A stretch of DNA of 64,000 nucleotides from Fibrobacter sp. UWR2. GTDB lineage: Bacteria; Fibrobacterota; Fibrobacteria; Fibrobacterales; Fibrobacteraceae. How positions within the stretch are numbered: position 1 is the stretch's first letter; each line of letters starts with the position of its first letter. Below are positions 33,649-42,910 of this stretch, piece after piece. The position numbers and the translations under genes were made by a program. The notes beneath the pieces were generated by a model that made no database searches, had not been told where the DNA came from, and was given only the letters and a program-made list of their open reading frames with translations. The stretch covers positions 973,582 to 1,037,581 of the forward strand of contig NZ_MWQE01000001.1 in assembly GCF_002210285.1 (NCBI RefSeq), read 5' to 3'.

Positions 33649-35064
33649 TTACCCGACGCTGTGTTCGAGCTTCAGTGTCAGCAACTGCCTTGCCTCGGTT
33701 GCGAATTCGCCCGGCAGTTCCTTGAACACGTCCTTGCAGAATCCGCCGACCATCGCCTGAATGGCGTCTTCGCGCTTGATGCCGCGGCTCTCGAAATAGA
33801 AGAGTTGGTCTTCGCTGATGCGGCTCGTGGTGGCCTCGTGTTCGGTGGTGGAACTGGCGTTCGCGACCGTGATGTACGGGAACGTGTGTGCCGCGCTCTT
33901 GTCGCCCACGAGCATGCTGTCGCACTGCGTGTAGTTGCGCGCACCCGTGGCCGACTTGCGGATGCTCACTTCGCCGCGGTAGGCGTTGCTGGAGTAGTCG
34001 GCGCTGATACCCTTGCTGATAATCGTGCTCTTGGTGTTCTTGCCGATGTGGATCATCTTGGTGCCGGTATCGGCCTGCATGTGCCCGTTGGTGAGGGCCA
34101 CGCTGTAGAATTCTCCGACGGAGTTGTCGCCCAGCAGCACGCAGCTCGGATACTTCCACGTGATGGCAGAACCCGTTTCGACCTGCGTCCAGCTGATGCG
34201 GCTGTTCTTGCCCGCACACTTGCCACGCTTCGTGACGAAGTTGTACACGCCGCCTGCGCCCGTCTCGCGGTCGCCCGCGTACCAGTTCTGCACGGTGGAG
34301 TATTTAATGCTGGCGTTGTCCTTCGCTACAAGTTCCACGATGGCGCTGTGCAGTTGCTTGCTCGAATATTCCGGCGCGGTGCAGCCTTCCATGTAGCTCA
34401 CGCTCGCGCCTTCGTCGGCGATAATCAATGTGCGTTCGAACTGGCCTGCTTCCTTGTTGTTGATGCGGAAGTAGGTGGAAAGGTCCATCGGGCACTTGAC
34501 TCCGGGCGGAATGTACACGAAGCTTCCGTCTCCGAAGACTGCGCTGTTGAGCGCCGCGAAGTAATTGTCGCCAGCGGGTACGACCGAGCCCAGGTATTCC
34601 TCAATGAGTTCGGGATATTCCTTGATGGCGTCGCTAATGCTGCAGAATAAAATCCCCATTTCCATGAGCTTACGCTTATGGCTGGTGTAAATGCTGACCG
34701 AGTCAAAGACCGCGTCTACGGCCACGTTGGCAAGGCGTTTCTGTTCGTCGAGCGGAATTCCGAGCTTTTCGAAGGTGGCCAGGAGTTCCGGGTCCACGTC
34801 TTCGATTTTTTCGTGGCTCTTCTTGGTCTTCGGGGCGGAGTAGTAGACGATGTCCTGCAGGTCGACCGGTGCAAAACTCAGTTCGCCCCAGTTCGGCAGC
34901 TCCATTGTCTTGAGCTTCTCGTATGCCTTCAGGCGAAAATCGAGCATGAACTGCGGTTCACCGCGGAGCTTGGATGCCCTGCGGATGATATCTTCGTTCA
35001 GGCCTTTTTCAAAAGCCTCGTTTTCGATATCCGTCACGAACCCGTATTTATAGTTCTCGCTCAT
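33649..35064 (-). CDS. sufB: Fe-S cluster assembly scaffold SufB
   Basis: 471 residues from ATG 35064 (E. coli: 495). Part of the SufBCD scaffold that builds iron-sulfur clusters. Signatures: [15 protein letters not shown] [80 protein letters not shown] and [17 protein letters not shown]. Normally found with sufC, sufD and sufS; here the next gene is aldehyde dehydrogenase and nothing Suf-like adjoins on either side. Confidence 0.95.
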   Translation of the reverse strand: MSENYKYGFVTDIENEAFEKGLNEDIIRRASKLRGEPQFMLDFRLKAYEKLKTMELPNWGELSFAPVDLQDIVYYSAPKTKKSHEKIEDVDPELLATFEKLGIPLDEQKRLANVAVDAVFDSVSIYTSHKRKLMEMGILFCSISDAIKEYPELIEEYLGSVVPAGDNYFAALNSAVFGDGSFVYIPPGVKCPMDLSTYFRINNKEAGQFERTLIIADEGASVSYMEGCTAPEYSSKQLHSAIVELVAKDNASIKYSTVQNWYAGDRETGAGGVYNFVTKRGKCAGKNSRISWTQVETGSAITWKYPSCVLLGDNSVGEFYSVALTNGHMQADTGTKMIHIGKNTKSTIISKGISADYSSNAYRGEVSIRKSATGARNYTQCDSMLVGDKSAAHTFPYITVANASSTTEHEATTSRISEDQLFYFESRGIKREDAIQAMVGGFCKDVFKELPGEFATEARQLLTLKLEHSVG

Positions 35065-35144
35065 TTTTACCTTTTTGGTGCTTCGATTGCGGCACAAATA
35101 TAAAAAACTTTTATATTTTAAAGAAAAAATACGGATTGAAAATT

Positions 35145-36194
35145 ATGAAAACACCATTCCTGAAAGTATTCCTCGGCGCAGCCGTTGCTTCCACAATGTT
35201 CCTTGCCGCTTGTGGCGATGACAATTCTACGGGGCTTCCTCCTACGCCGCCGGCCTCATCTGCCGATCCGACGTTGAGTTCTTCTGAAACTGTTCCGGTA
35301 AGTTCCGTTACGGAGCCCGTATCCCAGGGGACCGACCCTCTGGAGTCATCCTCGTCTGTTGCGCTTCCGCCTGAAAGCAGCGAAACTGTGCCCCCGGAAT
35401 CCTCCGTGTCGGGTTATGTTGCTGGAACCCTCGAAGAAGAAATTGCGAAGGACGCTCCGTTTGTTGAGGCCAGTTCTGCCAACGGCACGCTTACTCCGGT
35501 TGCCGACCTGCTGGCTTCGCTCCAGCCCACGGATCGCGTGATTTTTGTGTTGCGCCATGCACGTCGCGGTAGCGGTACCGGCAGGGAGACCCCGCTTCAC
35601 AATACGGGCGTAAAGCAGGCCCAGGCCCTCGGTGCGGCAATTGCCGAGGTCAATCCGACCGAACCGATTTTCTATGCACATTCCGACTACGTGCGTACGC
35701 AGCAGACTGCCCAGAACATCTTTGTGGGCCGTGGTGGCGATGCCGCCTTGTTCACGAGTACCATCGTTCCGAAACTCGCTGGCGGTGGTTATGTGAAGAA
35801 CGATTCTCTGCTTAAGCTCCATGCCGAAGAAGATTTCGAGACGAATCAGATTCAGACATTTGCCAACTGGATGTACAATGGCGTCTATGAAGATGCGTTC
35901 AACGACCTTACGCAAACGAGCGTTGCCTTCTTGACCCAGCACATACTGCCGGCATTCCCGAATGAATACCGCATCGGTATCATGATTTCTCACGATATGA
36001 CGATTGCTCCGCTCGTGGCTTATTGCACCAAGCACGCCGTGAATTTCAAGGCCCATGAAAATCTGGACTACTGGCTCGGTTACGTGCAGGGCCTGGCTAT
36101 CGTGATTGCTCCTGATGGCAGCCGCACGTATTACCCGGTGAACGGTTTGTACGGCGAGTACGCTTACCTTGACGGAGCTGTCAATAGGTCATGA
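35145..36194 (+). CDS. Histidine-phosphatase-family lipoprotein
   Basis: 349 residues from ATG 35145. Lipobox LAAC near residue 24, then a Ser/Thr/Pro/Val-rich linker to about residue 90. The phosphoglycerate-mutase-like domain has the catalytic His138 in VLRHARRG, YAHSDYVRTQQTA with the second Arg, and His283 in MISHDMTIAP. It would be an extracytoplasmic phosphatase held by lipid; substrate unknown. A TTG at 35136 is a less likely start. Overlaps the transporter gene by ATGA, so the pair is probably co-translated. Confidence 0.85.
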   Translation: MKTPFLKVFLGAAVASTMFLAACGDDNSTGLPPTPPASSADPTLSSSETVPVSSVTEPVSQGTDPLESSSSVALPPESSETVPPESSVSGYVAGTLEEEIAKDAPFVEASSANGTLTPVADLLASLQPTDRVIFVLRHARRGSGTGRETPLHNTGVKQAQALGAAIAEVNPTEPIFYAHSDYVRTQQTAQNIFVGRGGDAALFTSTIVPKLAGGGYVKNDSLLKLHAEEDFETNQIQTFANWMYNGVYEDAFNDLTQTSVAFLTQHILPAFPNEYRIGIMISHDMTIAPLVAYCTKHAVNFKAHENLDYWLGYVQGLAIVIAPDGSRTYYPVNGLYGEYAYLDGAVNRS

Positions 36195-37600
36195 ACGATA
36201 ATCGAGAGGCTTTCGGTTCTAGACTAGGTTTTATCCTGGTCTCGGCAGGTTGTGCCATCGGACTTGGCAACGTTTGGCGATTCCCGTTCATTACCGGACA
36301 GTATGGCGGTGCCGCGTTTGTCCTGATTTACCTGTTCTTCCTGGCGGTTTTCGGGTTCCCTATCCTCGTGATGGAGTTTGCCGTTGGTCGAGCCTCGCGC
36401 CGTGGCGTGGGGGCCTCCTTTGCTCGCCTTGAAAAGCCTGGGCACAAGTGGCACTATGCCGGCGTGCCGATGATTGCGGCAAACTACCTGCTGATGATGT
36501 TCTACACGACCGTCACCGGCTGGATGCTCTACTATTTCTACCGCATGGTGACAATGGGCGACTTGATGATGATGTCGCCTGCAGAAGTGGGTGCCGAATT
36601 TGGCGTGATGCTCTCGAATGCTCCGCTACTGTGCTTCTGGATGGTCGTCGCTGTTTCTCTCGGGCTTTCGATTGTGGCTCTAGGCCTCAAGAAGGGTGTC
36701 GAGGGGGTGACGAAGATAATGATGTCTGCCCTGCTTGTTATTATGCTGCTGCTCATGCTGCGTGCAGTGACGCTGCCAGGTGCAGCGGAAGGCCTCAAGT
36801 TCTACTTGATGCCGGACTTCGCGAAACTCCGTGAGGCAGGGCTCGGCAAGGTCATTTTTGCAGCCCTCGGGCAGTCGTTCTTTACGCTAAGTCTCGGTAT
36901 CGGTTCCATGAGCATTTTCGGAAGCTATATCGACAAGCGCCATTCCTTGCCGAAAGAGGCGGCGAATATCTGTATCCTTGATACGGGTGTTGCGCTGGTA
37001 GCGGGCCTTATCATTATTCCATCGTGTTTTGCATTTGGCCTTAGCCCCAATGCTGGCCCGGGTTTGATTTTTGCGACGCTCCCGAACGTGTTTGCGCAGA
37101 TGCCTGCAGGCCGTATTTGCGGTGCGGCGTTCTTCTTGTTCATGTCGTTTGCGGCGCTTTCGACGCTTGTTGCTGTATTTGAAAATATTGTGGCCTTCTG
37201 GATTGACGTTCGCAATGTGCCGCGTGTCAAGGCAGTCAAGTGGAACTTTGTCGCCATCGTGCTCCTGTCGCTCCCGTGCGCGCTGGGCTTCAATGTGCTT
37301 TCGGGCTTTGAACCCTTCGGTGAGGGCAGCTGCGTGCTCGATCTGGAAGACTTCCTCGTTTCCAACACGTTCCTCCCGCTGGGTGCGCTCGTGTTCGTGC
37401 TGTTCTGTAATCACAAGTTCGGCTGGAAGCAGGAGAACTTCTTGACAGAAGCGAACTCGGGGAACGGAATCAGGATTCCGGTAAATCCGGTGCTGTGCTT
37501 CTACTTCAAGTGGGTGCTGCCGGCGGTAATCTTTGTGATTCTCGTGTTCGGTTATCTTGAAAAATTTGCACCCGGACTGTACGCGCGCATCTTTGGCTAG
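36191..37600 (+). CDS. Sodium-dependent transporter, NSS (neurotransmitter:sodium symporter) family
   Basis: 469 residues, about 11-12 transmembrane helices. The first helix LGFILVSAGCAIGLGNVWRFPF and following GQYGGAAFVLIYLFF carry the sodium- and substrate-binding unwound region of LeuT-type proteins. Members import amino acids or related amines with sodium. Four-base overlap with the phosphatase lipoprotein upstream suggests a shared substrate route, such as an amino compound freed from a phosphate ester; that is inference. Confidence 0.92.
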   Translation: MNDNREAFGSRLGFILVSAGCAIGLGNVWRFPFITGQYGGAAFVLIYLFFLAVFGFPILVMEFAVGRASRRGVGASFARLEKPGHKWHYAGVPMIAANYLLMMFYTTVTGWMLYYFYRMVTMGDLMMMSPAEVGAEFGVMLSNAPLLCFWMVVAVSLGLSIVALGLKKGVEGVTKIMMSALLVIMLLLMLRAVTLPGAAEGLKFYLMPDFAKLREAGLGKVIFAALGQSFFTLSLGIGSMSIFGSYIDKRHSLPKEAANICILDTGVALVAGLIIIPSCFAFGLSPNAGPGLIFATLPNVFAQMPAGRICGAAFFLFMSFAALSTLVAVFENIVAFWIDVRNVPRVKAVKWNFVAIVLLSLPCALGFNVLSGFEPFGEGSCVLDLEDFLVSNTFLPLGALVFVLFCNHKFGWKQENFLTEANSGNGIRIPVNPVLCFYFKWVLPAVIFVILVFGYLEKFAPGLYARIFG

Positions 37601-40419
37601 TTGCCGTGCGCACTTTCGATGACTTCAACGGTCAACTTGTTGAAGGCGATTTTTCCACCTTCCCGCAGTTCCAAGGCTGCACGGAAGGTGGTTTCGTTTT
37701 TCTTGAACGGCTCCAAAATTGGGGTCGCTTTTTTCTTTAGCAGTTCTTCGATTTCTTCGTCGCTGAATTTGCGCTGGTAGAACACCTGCGGAATGCCGTA
37801 GTTGCATTGCGGGCACACGTAGGCGCCGGTTTCGTTTGTGCCCTGCGGGCCGCTTTGCTGGGGAGTGCTGCCGCGGAAGCGCAGGTTGCCGCCGCATACG
37901 GGGCAGGGGAGGTCCCTGTGCTGGAATTCGAATACGGCACGGCCCTTGTCGGCGCCTTCGCCCCACTTGAGGGCGGCCGCGAATTCGGTGCCCTTTTTGC
38001 TCTTGAAGCCTTGAATGAGCGGCGTGTGCCCGCTTGTGAACAGTGCCGCGATTTCTTTTGCGGTAAGCGTGTGGCCCGCGATTGTCTTGAAGAGGGTAAA
38101 GTTGCAATTGCAGAATATCGCGTTCTTGTTTTCTTCGAGCGGGCTACCGCACAGCGGGCACTTGTAATCTGTCTTTTGCCCGTGGAACTTGCCGTCGCTC
38201 TCGAAGGCGAACTGAATATTGAAATCCTTGTCGAGCGTGAGTTTGGCCGAGAATTCGGAGCCCTTCTTGCTCTTGAAACCGGAAAGCGGGCCGACGGTTT
38301 CGCCGGCGAGGAGTGCCTTGACTTCGGAGTGGGCGAGCATCTTGCCTGCCACGGTGTGCCCGAACCTGAAGCCGCATTCCGCATTGGGGCACACGTAGCC
38401 CCACGGGGCGATTTCGAGCGGCTGGCCGCACTTGGGGCACGCAATGGCCTCGGTTACGGTTTCGCGCTCGAACTGGCTCCCGTATTTCTCCCGCAGGTGT
38501 TCGAAGAGTTCCTTCACGTAGTTGACGATTCCGTCGCGGAATTCTACCGGCGTGAGCTGGCCTTTTTCGACCTGGGAGAGCTTGTACTCCCATTCACCCG
38601 TCATCTCGGGCGATTTCACCTTCTCGTCCATGAGCGCGATGACTTCGCGCCCGCGCTCTGTACTGACCAGGTAATTTTTTTGCGCCTCGATGAACCCGCG
38701 CTTTTTGAGTGTCTCGATGATGCCCGCCTGCGTGGCCGGAGTGCCGAGCCCGCGGTCCTTCATGGCCTCGGCGAGTTCCTCGTTCTCGATTTGCTTGCCG
38801 GCAGTCTTCATTGCGGCAAGGAGAGTCGCCTCGGTGTAGTACTTGGGCTTGCTCTTCTTTTTCTTCTGCAGTTCTACGCTGTCGAAGGGGGAGGTGTCGC
38901 CCACGTTCCATTCCGGGAAGGCTTCGACCAGGTTCGTGATTTCGTCGCTGTCGCCCTTGCCTTCGGCGCCTCCGTCAGCTTTTCCGGCCTCCGCGCCGGC
39001 ATCGCTCTTCTTTCCTTTCGTCTTTCGTCTCTCGTCTTTCGTCTCTTTTACCAGCGCGCGGAATCCCAAATCCTCGTTGCGCTTCAGCTTTAGGCGGAAA
39101 AGGTCCGGCGCATTCGTTTCGCCGCCTTTCGCCTCAAGGATAATTTCCATCTCGCTCCATACGTACGGCTTGAGCCATGCCTGTACAAAGCGTTCTTTGG
39201 CTAGGTCGTAAATCTTCTGCTCCATTTCAGGGAGCCCGTTCGGGGTTTCGCCGGTCGGGATGATGGCGAAGTGGTCGGTGACCTTGCTCGAGTTGATGAA
39301 GACGAAATTCTCGCTTTCGTTGCGCATCACGCCCTTCTGTTCGGGGCTGGCGAGCCTCTGCGCGAGCGCGTAGGCTTCCTGCTTCATGGTGTCGGGCAGG
39401 TATTGCGAGTCGGTGCGCGGGTAGGTGAGCAGCTTCTTTTCGTAGAGGTTCTGTGCGCAGTCCAATACTTGTTGGGCGCTGAACTTGAAACGCTTGTTTC
39501 CTTCTTTCTGCAGTTCCGTGAGGTCGAAGGGTTTCTGCGGGAACTGCTTTTTCTGCTGGGTGTCGATTTTCGCGATGGTCGCCGGTGCGGGCGGCTTGCA
39601 ACGCTCCACGACCGCATTCGCTTCCGCTTCCTTCTCAAAAACCGCGACTTTTAAACCGTCATTTGTCATCCCCGGCTTGGCCGGGGATCTAGTATCCTCT
39701 TTTGTTTCCTGCTTGACGTATTGCGCCTGATACCCTTTCCATGTGCCGACGACGCTGTAGTAGTACAGTTCCTTGAACTGCTCCACTAGGGTATCGCGTT
39801 CCACGACCAGGTTCAAGGTCGGTGTTTGCACTCGACCTACTGAAATCATTTTCCCGCGCCCGGCGGTGAGCGTGTAGGCGCGTGTCGCGTTGAGGCCCAC
39901 CATCCAGTCGGCCCGCTGGCGGAGCCGTGCGGCATAGCTCAGGTTTACGCGCTGCGTGGCGTCTTCCAGGTTCTTCCACGCCTTGTCCAGATCCTTCGCC
40001 ACGTAGCTGTTCACCCACAGGCGCTTGATGGTCTTCTGCTTGAATGCGGGCGTAAAGTCGAGCACCAAATCGAAAATCAGGTTTCCTTCGCGGCCGGCAT
40101 CCGCGCCGTTCACGAGCACGTCGGCCTGTTCCATCATCTGGCGCACTACCGCGAGCTGCTTTCGGGTGCTCTCGATTTCCATCAGGCGGAATTTTTCGGG
40201 CAAAAGCGGTAGGTTTGAAAGTCGCCAACCGCCTTCGTAACCGGGGTAGGCGTCGAGCGGCGCGAGCGTAATCAGGTGGCCCACGCACCAGGTGATGCAG
40301 TGGTTCTTGCCGATAAGGCATCCGTCGCCCTGCGTGAACTTCTCTCCCTCGATCCGCTCGAGCATCGGGCGGTAGTGTTGGTTTGCAACAGAGGGCTTTT
40401 CGGCGACGAGGAGAATCAT
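37597..40419 (-). CDS. topB: DNA topoisomerase III-type (type IA) with repeated C-terminal modules
   Basis: 940 residues. Relaxes and decatenates DNA through single-strand passage. Toprim domain MILLVAEKPSVANQHY with NGADAGREGNLIFD, active-site Tyr333 in LTYPRTDSQYLP, and the rest of the type IA ring to about residue 655. The tail has three modules, each beginning with a CPxCG pair (CPKCGQPLEIAPWGYVCP, CPLCGSPLEENKNAIFC, CPVCGGNLRFRG) and continuing GFKSKKGxEFxAxL. Residues about 244-252 (RSPAKPGMT) come from an in-frame palindromic repeat. A low-complexity charged segment lies near 460-495. The stop codon overlaps that of the transporter as CTAG. Confidence 0.92.
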   Translation of the reverse strand: MILLVAEKPSVANQHYRPMLERIEGEKFTQGDGCLIGKNHCITWCVGHLITLAPLDAYPGYEGGWRLSNLPLLPEKFRLMEIESTRKQLAVVRQMMEQADVLVNGADAGREGNLIFDLVLDFTPAFKQKTIKRLWVNSYVAKDLDKAWKNLEDATQRVNLSYAARLRQRADWMVGLNATRAYTLTAGRGKMISVGRVQTPTLNLVVERDTLVEQFKELYYYSVVGTWKGYQAQYVKQETKEDTRSPAKPGMTNDGLKVAVFEKEAEANAVVERCKPPAPATIAKIDTQQKKQFPQKPFDLTELQKEGNKRFKFSAQQVLDCAQNLYEKKLLTYPRTDSQYLPDTMKQEAYALAQRLASPEQKGVMRNESENFVFINSSKVTDHFAIIPTGETPNGLPEMEQKIYDLAKERFVQAWLKPYVWSEMEIILEAKGGETNAPDLFRLKLKRNEDLGFRALVKETKDERRKTKGKKSDAGAEAGKADGGAEGKGDSDEITNLVEAFPEWNVGDTSPFDSVELQKKKKSKPKYYTEATLLAAMKTAGKQIENEELAEAMKDRGLGTPATQAGIIETLKKRGFIEAQKNYLVSTERGREVIALMDEKVKSPEMTGEWEYKLSQVEKGQLTPVEFRDGIVNYVKELFEHLREKYGSQFERETVTEAIACPKCGQPLEIAPWGYVCPNAECGFRFGHTVAGKMLAHSEVKALLAGETVGPLSGFKSKKGSEFSAKLTLDKDFNIQFAFESDGKFHGQKTDYKCPLCGSPLEENKNAIFCNCNFTLFKTIAGHTLTAKEIAALFTSGHTPLIQGFKSKKGTEFAAALKWGEGADKGRAVFEFQHRDLPCPVCGGNLRFRGSTPQQSGPQGTNETGAYVCPQCNYGIPQVFYQRKFSDEEIEELLKKKATPILEPFKKNETTFRAALELREGGKIAFNKLTVEVIESAHGN
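39668..39688. repeat. REP-like palindrome inside topB
   Basis: ATCCCCGGC, loop TTG, GCCGGGGAT: a 9-bp stem, preceded by GTC and followed by CTAG. Confidence 0.9.
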
Positions 40420-40558
40420 GGTTGCCGAAAAGATATAAAATTGATGTGCGTCTAGGCCTGCTGTTTCCAGTGTTTTAGTTGCGAAAGGTGCGAGTCAAAT
40501 ATACCTACGGCCTGGCGCAAATGCAAGAAACAGGCTGTTGCGTTGTGTAAAAGATAAA

Positions 40559-41374
40559 CTAGTCTTTTGATGGGACTTGTCTCGGCATCTTCAGGTTCAG
40601 GGGGCGGTAAAGCTCGTCGTATATCTGTTGGAGCTGTTTCGGCTCGAAATCGTAAAGGCGGAAAGTTCCAATGACGCTTCTTGCGGTATCGAGGTTGCCG
40701 AGATTCCTCCCGACCTGGATATGCTTGAAACCGATAATATTGATTGCCCGCATAAGGGGGAGAAGTTCGCGTAGAATTCGCTTGTTATTGCCGTCTTCCA
40801 GTATCAGGACAATCCAGTCGCTATCGGGAAAATCGTTGAACCGTCTACGCGCCATAGCCAGGTCCTTGGCGATTAAATTGAACGGGGACAACGGCTTGAT
40901 TTCTGCGTGTGGAAAGTCCCGGTTGCGGATAGTTTCCAGTGAATTCGGAGGTCGCTCTCCTGAAAATCCGTCGCCGGTCATTGCGATGAACGCTCCGGTG
41001 GAATCGGTGATGCAGGCTTTGCTGGAATCGGAATGTAGCGCCCATATCTTTTTACCGGGGTCATCTTCCGCTTCCTTTTGGATGGCGACGTATAGGACTT
41101 CCGGTTTTCTCTTCTGATAGTCGTCCGATGAGGGATTGGTGAGTTCCGTCAAAACGGTGTAATAGGTGTTCGGCAAGAATCCGCCCCGCGCTCCAATCAC
41201 GAAATAGCTGTCGGTGACGGCGACGGCCAAATTCAGTAGGGAAGGATCATCTGCTTCAAAAGGAACAGGGAAATCCTCGAACATGCCGTCGGAGCTTGCG
41301 TTTGACAGTTCCTTCGGTGTCGAGCACGCTCCCGCAAGAACGCTTATGATTGCGAAAAGAAAAATTTTTTTCAT
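40559..41374 (-). CDS. Lipoprotein of unknown function
   Basis: 271 residues. Lipobox LAGAC (Cys17). The mature protein has an N-terminal part resembling a small alpha/beta sensor (LNLAVAVTDSYFVIGARGGF, EVLYVAIQKEAE, ITDSTGAFIAMTG) and a C-terminal part with DWIVLILEDGNNKRILREL and a Pro/Arg-rich end. The alternating pattern and length recall biopolymer-transport-like (ExbD-type) proteins of Gram-negative bacteria, but the N-terminal lipobox argues against that and I do not assign a family. Divergent from the 41519 gene. Confidence 0.6.
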   Translation of the reverse strand: MKKIFLFAIISVLAGACSTPKELSNASSDGMFEDFPVPFEADDPSLLNLAVAVTDSYFVIGARGGFLPNTYYTVLTELTNPSSDDYQKRKPEVLYVAIQKEAEDDPGKKIWALHSDSSKACITDSTGAFIAMTGDGFSGERPPNSLETIRNRDFPHAEIKPLSPFNLIAKDLAMARRRFNDFPDSDWIVLILEDGNNKRILRELLPLMRAINIIGFKHIQVGRNLGNLDTARSVIGTFRLYDFEPKQLQQIYDELYRPLNLKMPRQVPSKD

Positions 41375-41495
41375 ACTACTTATTCAAAGGTAATATACGC
41401 TTTTCTTTGCAGAAAAGCAAGCAATGCGCTTTGCTGTGTGGGGCGTTTTCAGTGTGTTTGGTCACGGGGTGGTTGTTTTGGGGCGGGGTTTGGGT

Positions 41496-41501
41496 TATAT
41501 T
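41496..41501 (+). promoter_or_regulatory. -10 element TATATT close to a start codon
   Basis: TATATT ends 5 bases before ATG 41507 and 17 before ATG 41519, so the RNA would start at or just after 41507. This decides for the 41519 start. Confidence 0.45.
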
Positions 41502-41518
41502 TAGGGATGAGTTTTTTT

Positions 41519-42598
41519 ATGCTGAAGAAGTTTGTTCTGGGGAGTATGGTTGTGGTGGCGGCGTTGCTTGGCAATGCTTGCGGCGATGACGACAGCAGTT
41601 TCGCCCCGCGGGACGAGGATTCCTCTTCGTCCATTTGCGAAGACTGCGACGATGCCAGCAGCAGCTCTGCGAAGTCAAGCAGTTCCGTGCGGTCGTCATC
41701 CAGCGTCACACCGAAATCGAGCAGCAGTTCTGCAAAGTCCAGTAGCAGCTCGGTGCGTTCGTCATCCTCGGCTCCGGTCGAGGATCTGTCTAGCAGTTCA
41801 GCAAAGTCCAGTAGCAGCTCGGCGAAGTCTTCTTCGTCGGTGTCTAGCAGTTCCGCAAAATCAAGCAGCAGTTCTGCGGAATCGAGCAGCAGTGAGTACG
41901 TTCCGTTCGACCACTCGCAAACGTTGGCTGGTGCCTACAAGGTAGGCGAAAATGCCTATAAGCAGTTTACTGATACACGTAATGGCCGTAGTTACTATTA
42001 CATTACAATCACATCGGATTACAGCGGAAAATCTGTCACTGTCATGGCCGAAAACCTGAACATTGGCAAAATGGTTCCAGGAGCCGATGATCAGAACAAT
42101 GACAACGAAATAGAACGTTACTGTTACAATAACGATACCACTAAGTGCGATGAGTTTGGTGGCTTGTACCAGTGGGCGGAAATGATGCAATTGCCAAGCC
42201 GTTGCAACACGGAAAGCTGTGCCGATCTTATTCAAGAAAATCATCAAGGAATTTGCCCCGAAGGTTGGCGCTTGTTTACGTGGGATGATTACGTGATTGT
42301 TCGCGGTTATAAGGATGAATACAGTGATGGTATCAAAGGTTTACGCTCGACGTATGGTTTTAGTGGGACTAATGCGAGTGGTTTTTCGCTTACAGGTGCT
42401 GGTATGAGAACCAAGTTGGGCGCATTTGATGGCTTAAAGGAAGTGATGGCTTGGTTCCGTCCTGAAGAATATGAATCTGATGCGGCAAATCGTGCACACC
42501 ATGGCTTATTTGATAATAACGATTTTGCACCGGCGAAAGAGAACAGAGATTTAAAAGTTAATGGCTTTTCCGTCCGTTGTGTGATGGTCGAAAAATAA
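41519..42598 (+). CDS. Divergent paralogous-domain (TIGR02145) lipoprotein with long Ser linker
   Basis: 359 residues from ATG 41519. Lipobox region LLGNACGDDDSS. The linker (about 25-120) is built of repeated SAKSSSS units, one of which is replaced by RSSSSAPVEDLSS from a palindromic repeat. The domain is an outlier: YYYITITSDYSGKSVTVMAE replaces the usual RDGQxYKTVKIG, followed by NLNIGKMVPG, GGLYQWAEMM, GICPEGWRLFTWDDY and FSVRCVMVEK. An in-frame ATG 12 bases upstream is possible. Surface lipoprotein of unknown function. Confidence 0.82.
   Translation: MLKKFVLGSMVVVAALLGNACGDDDSSFAPRDEDSSSSICEDCDDASSSSAKSSSSVRSSSSVTPKSSSSSAKSSSSSVRSSSSAPVEDLSSSSAKSSSSSAKSSSSVSSSSAKSSSSSAESSSSEYVPFDHSQTLAGAYKVGENAYKQFTDTRNGRSYYYITITSDYSGKSVTVMAENLNIGKMVPGADDQNNDNEIERYCYNNDTTKCDEFGGLYQWAEMMQLPSRCNTESCADLIQENHQGICPEGWRLFTWDDYVIVRGYKDEYSDGIKGLRSTYGFSGTNASGFSLTGAGMRTKLGAFDGLKEVMAWFRPEEYESDAANRAHHGLFDNNDFAPAKENRDLKVNGFSVRCVMVEK
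41764..41785. repeat. REP-like palindrome in the Ser-rich linker
   Basis: ATCCTCG, 8-base loop, CGAGGAT, preceded by GTC and followed by CTGT: the GTCAT orientation. Confidence 0.75.
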
Positions 42599-42759
42599 CC
42601 ACAACGAAGACTTTCTTCATCATCAATCATCCATTACACATCACTTTTAAAAGCCGGGGCGTTGCGGGGCGGCGAGCGCCCGCTCGAGAGGGTGGCGGAA
42701 GACTCGCCCTGGACCCTATCGCTGTGCTCCAGGGTGACAGAAGGGCGAGGCTGCAGCCA

Positions 42760-42779
42760 GGGGGAGGCGTCCCCCTTTT
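42760..42779 (+). terminator. Terminator-like hairpin
   Basis: GGGGGA, loop GGCG, TCCCCC, then TTTT. Lies 160 bases after the 41519 lipoprotein gene. Confidence 0.65.
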
Positions 42780-42847
42780 ATAGACGAAAGAACGGCTCTA
42801 AATGCTAACCTCGGTTATGCCAAAACAAGTTTTGTCGCGACTCTCGG

Positions 42848-42877
42848 TTTACGCATTTGTCGTCTAATTCCTATATT
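42848..42877 (+). promoter_or_regulatory. ddh promoter
   Basis: TTTACG and TATATT separated by 18 bases, 33 bases before the ddh start. Confidence 0.5.
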
Positions 42878-42910
42878 TTCTACGCAAAAATTTTTAACAA
42901 GGATATTGTT

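Larger units (their letters stand above)
42599..42910. other. 312-base intergenic region before ddh
   Basis: It contains a CATTACACATCAC stretch near 42635 (low-complexity repeat seen again at 46459), a GACCCTATCGC...CAGGGTGACAG palindromic repeat near 42711-42740, a terminator-like hairpin at 42760-42779, and a promoter TTTACG (42848-42853) with TATATT (42872-42877) at 18-base spacing. No gene was found. Confidence 0.6.

Noticed and set aside
41620..41900. Ser-rich repeat tract as a mobile or CRISPR-like array
   Set aside because: The repeats are in-frame AGC/TCC-type serine codons of a lipoprotein linker, irregular in spacing, and seen in most members of the family.
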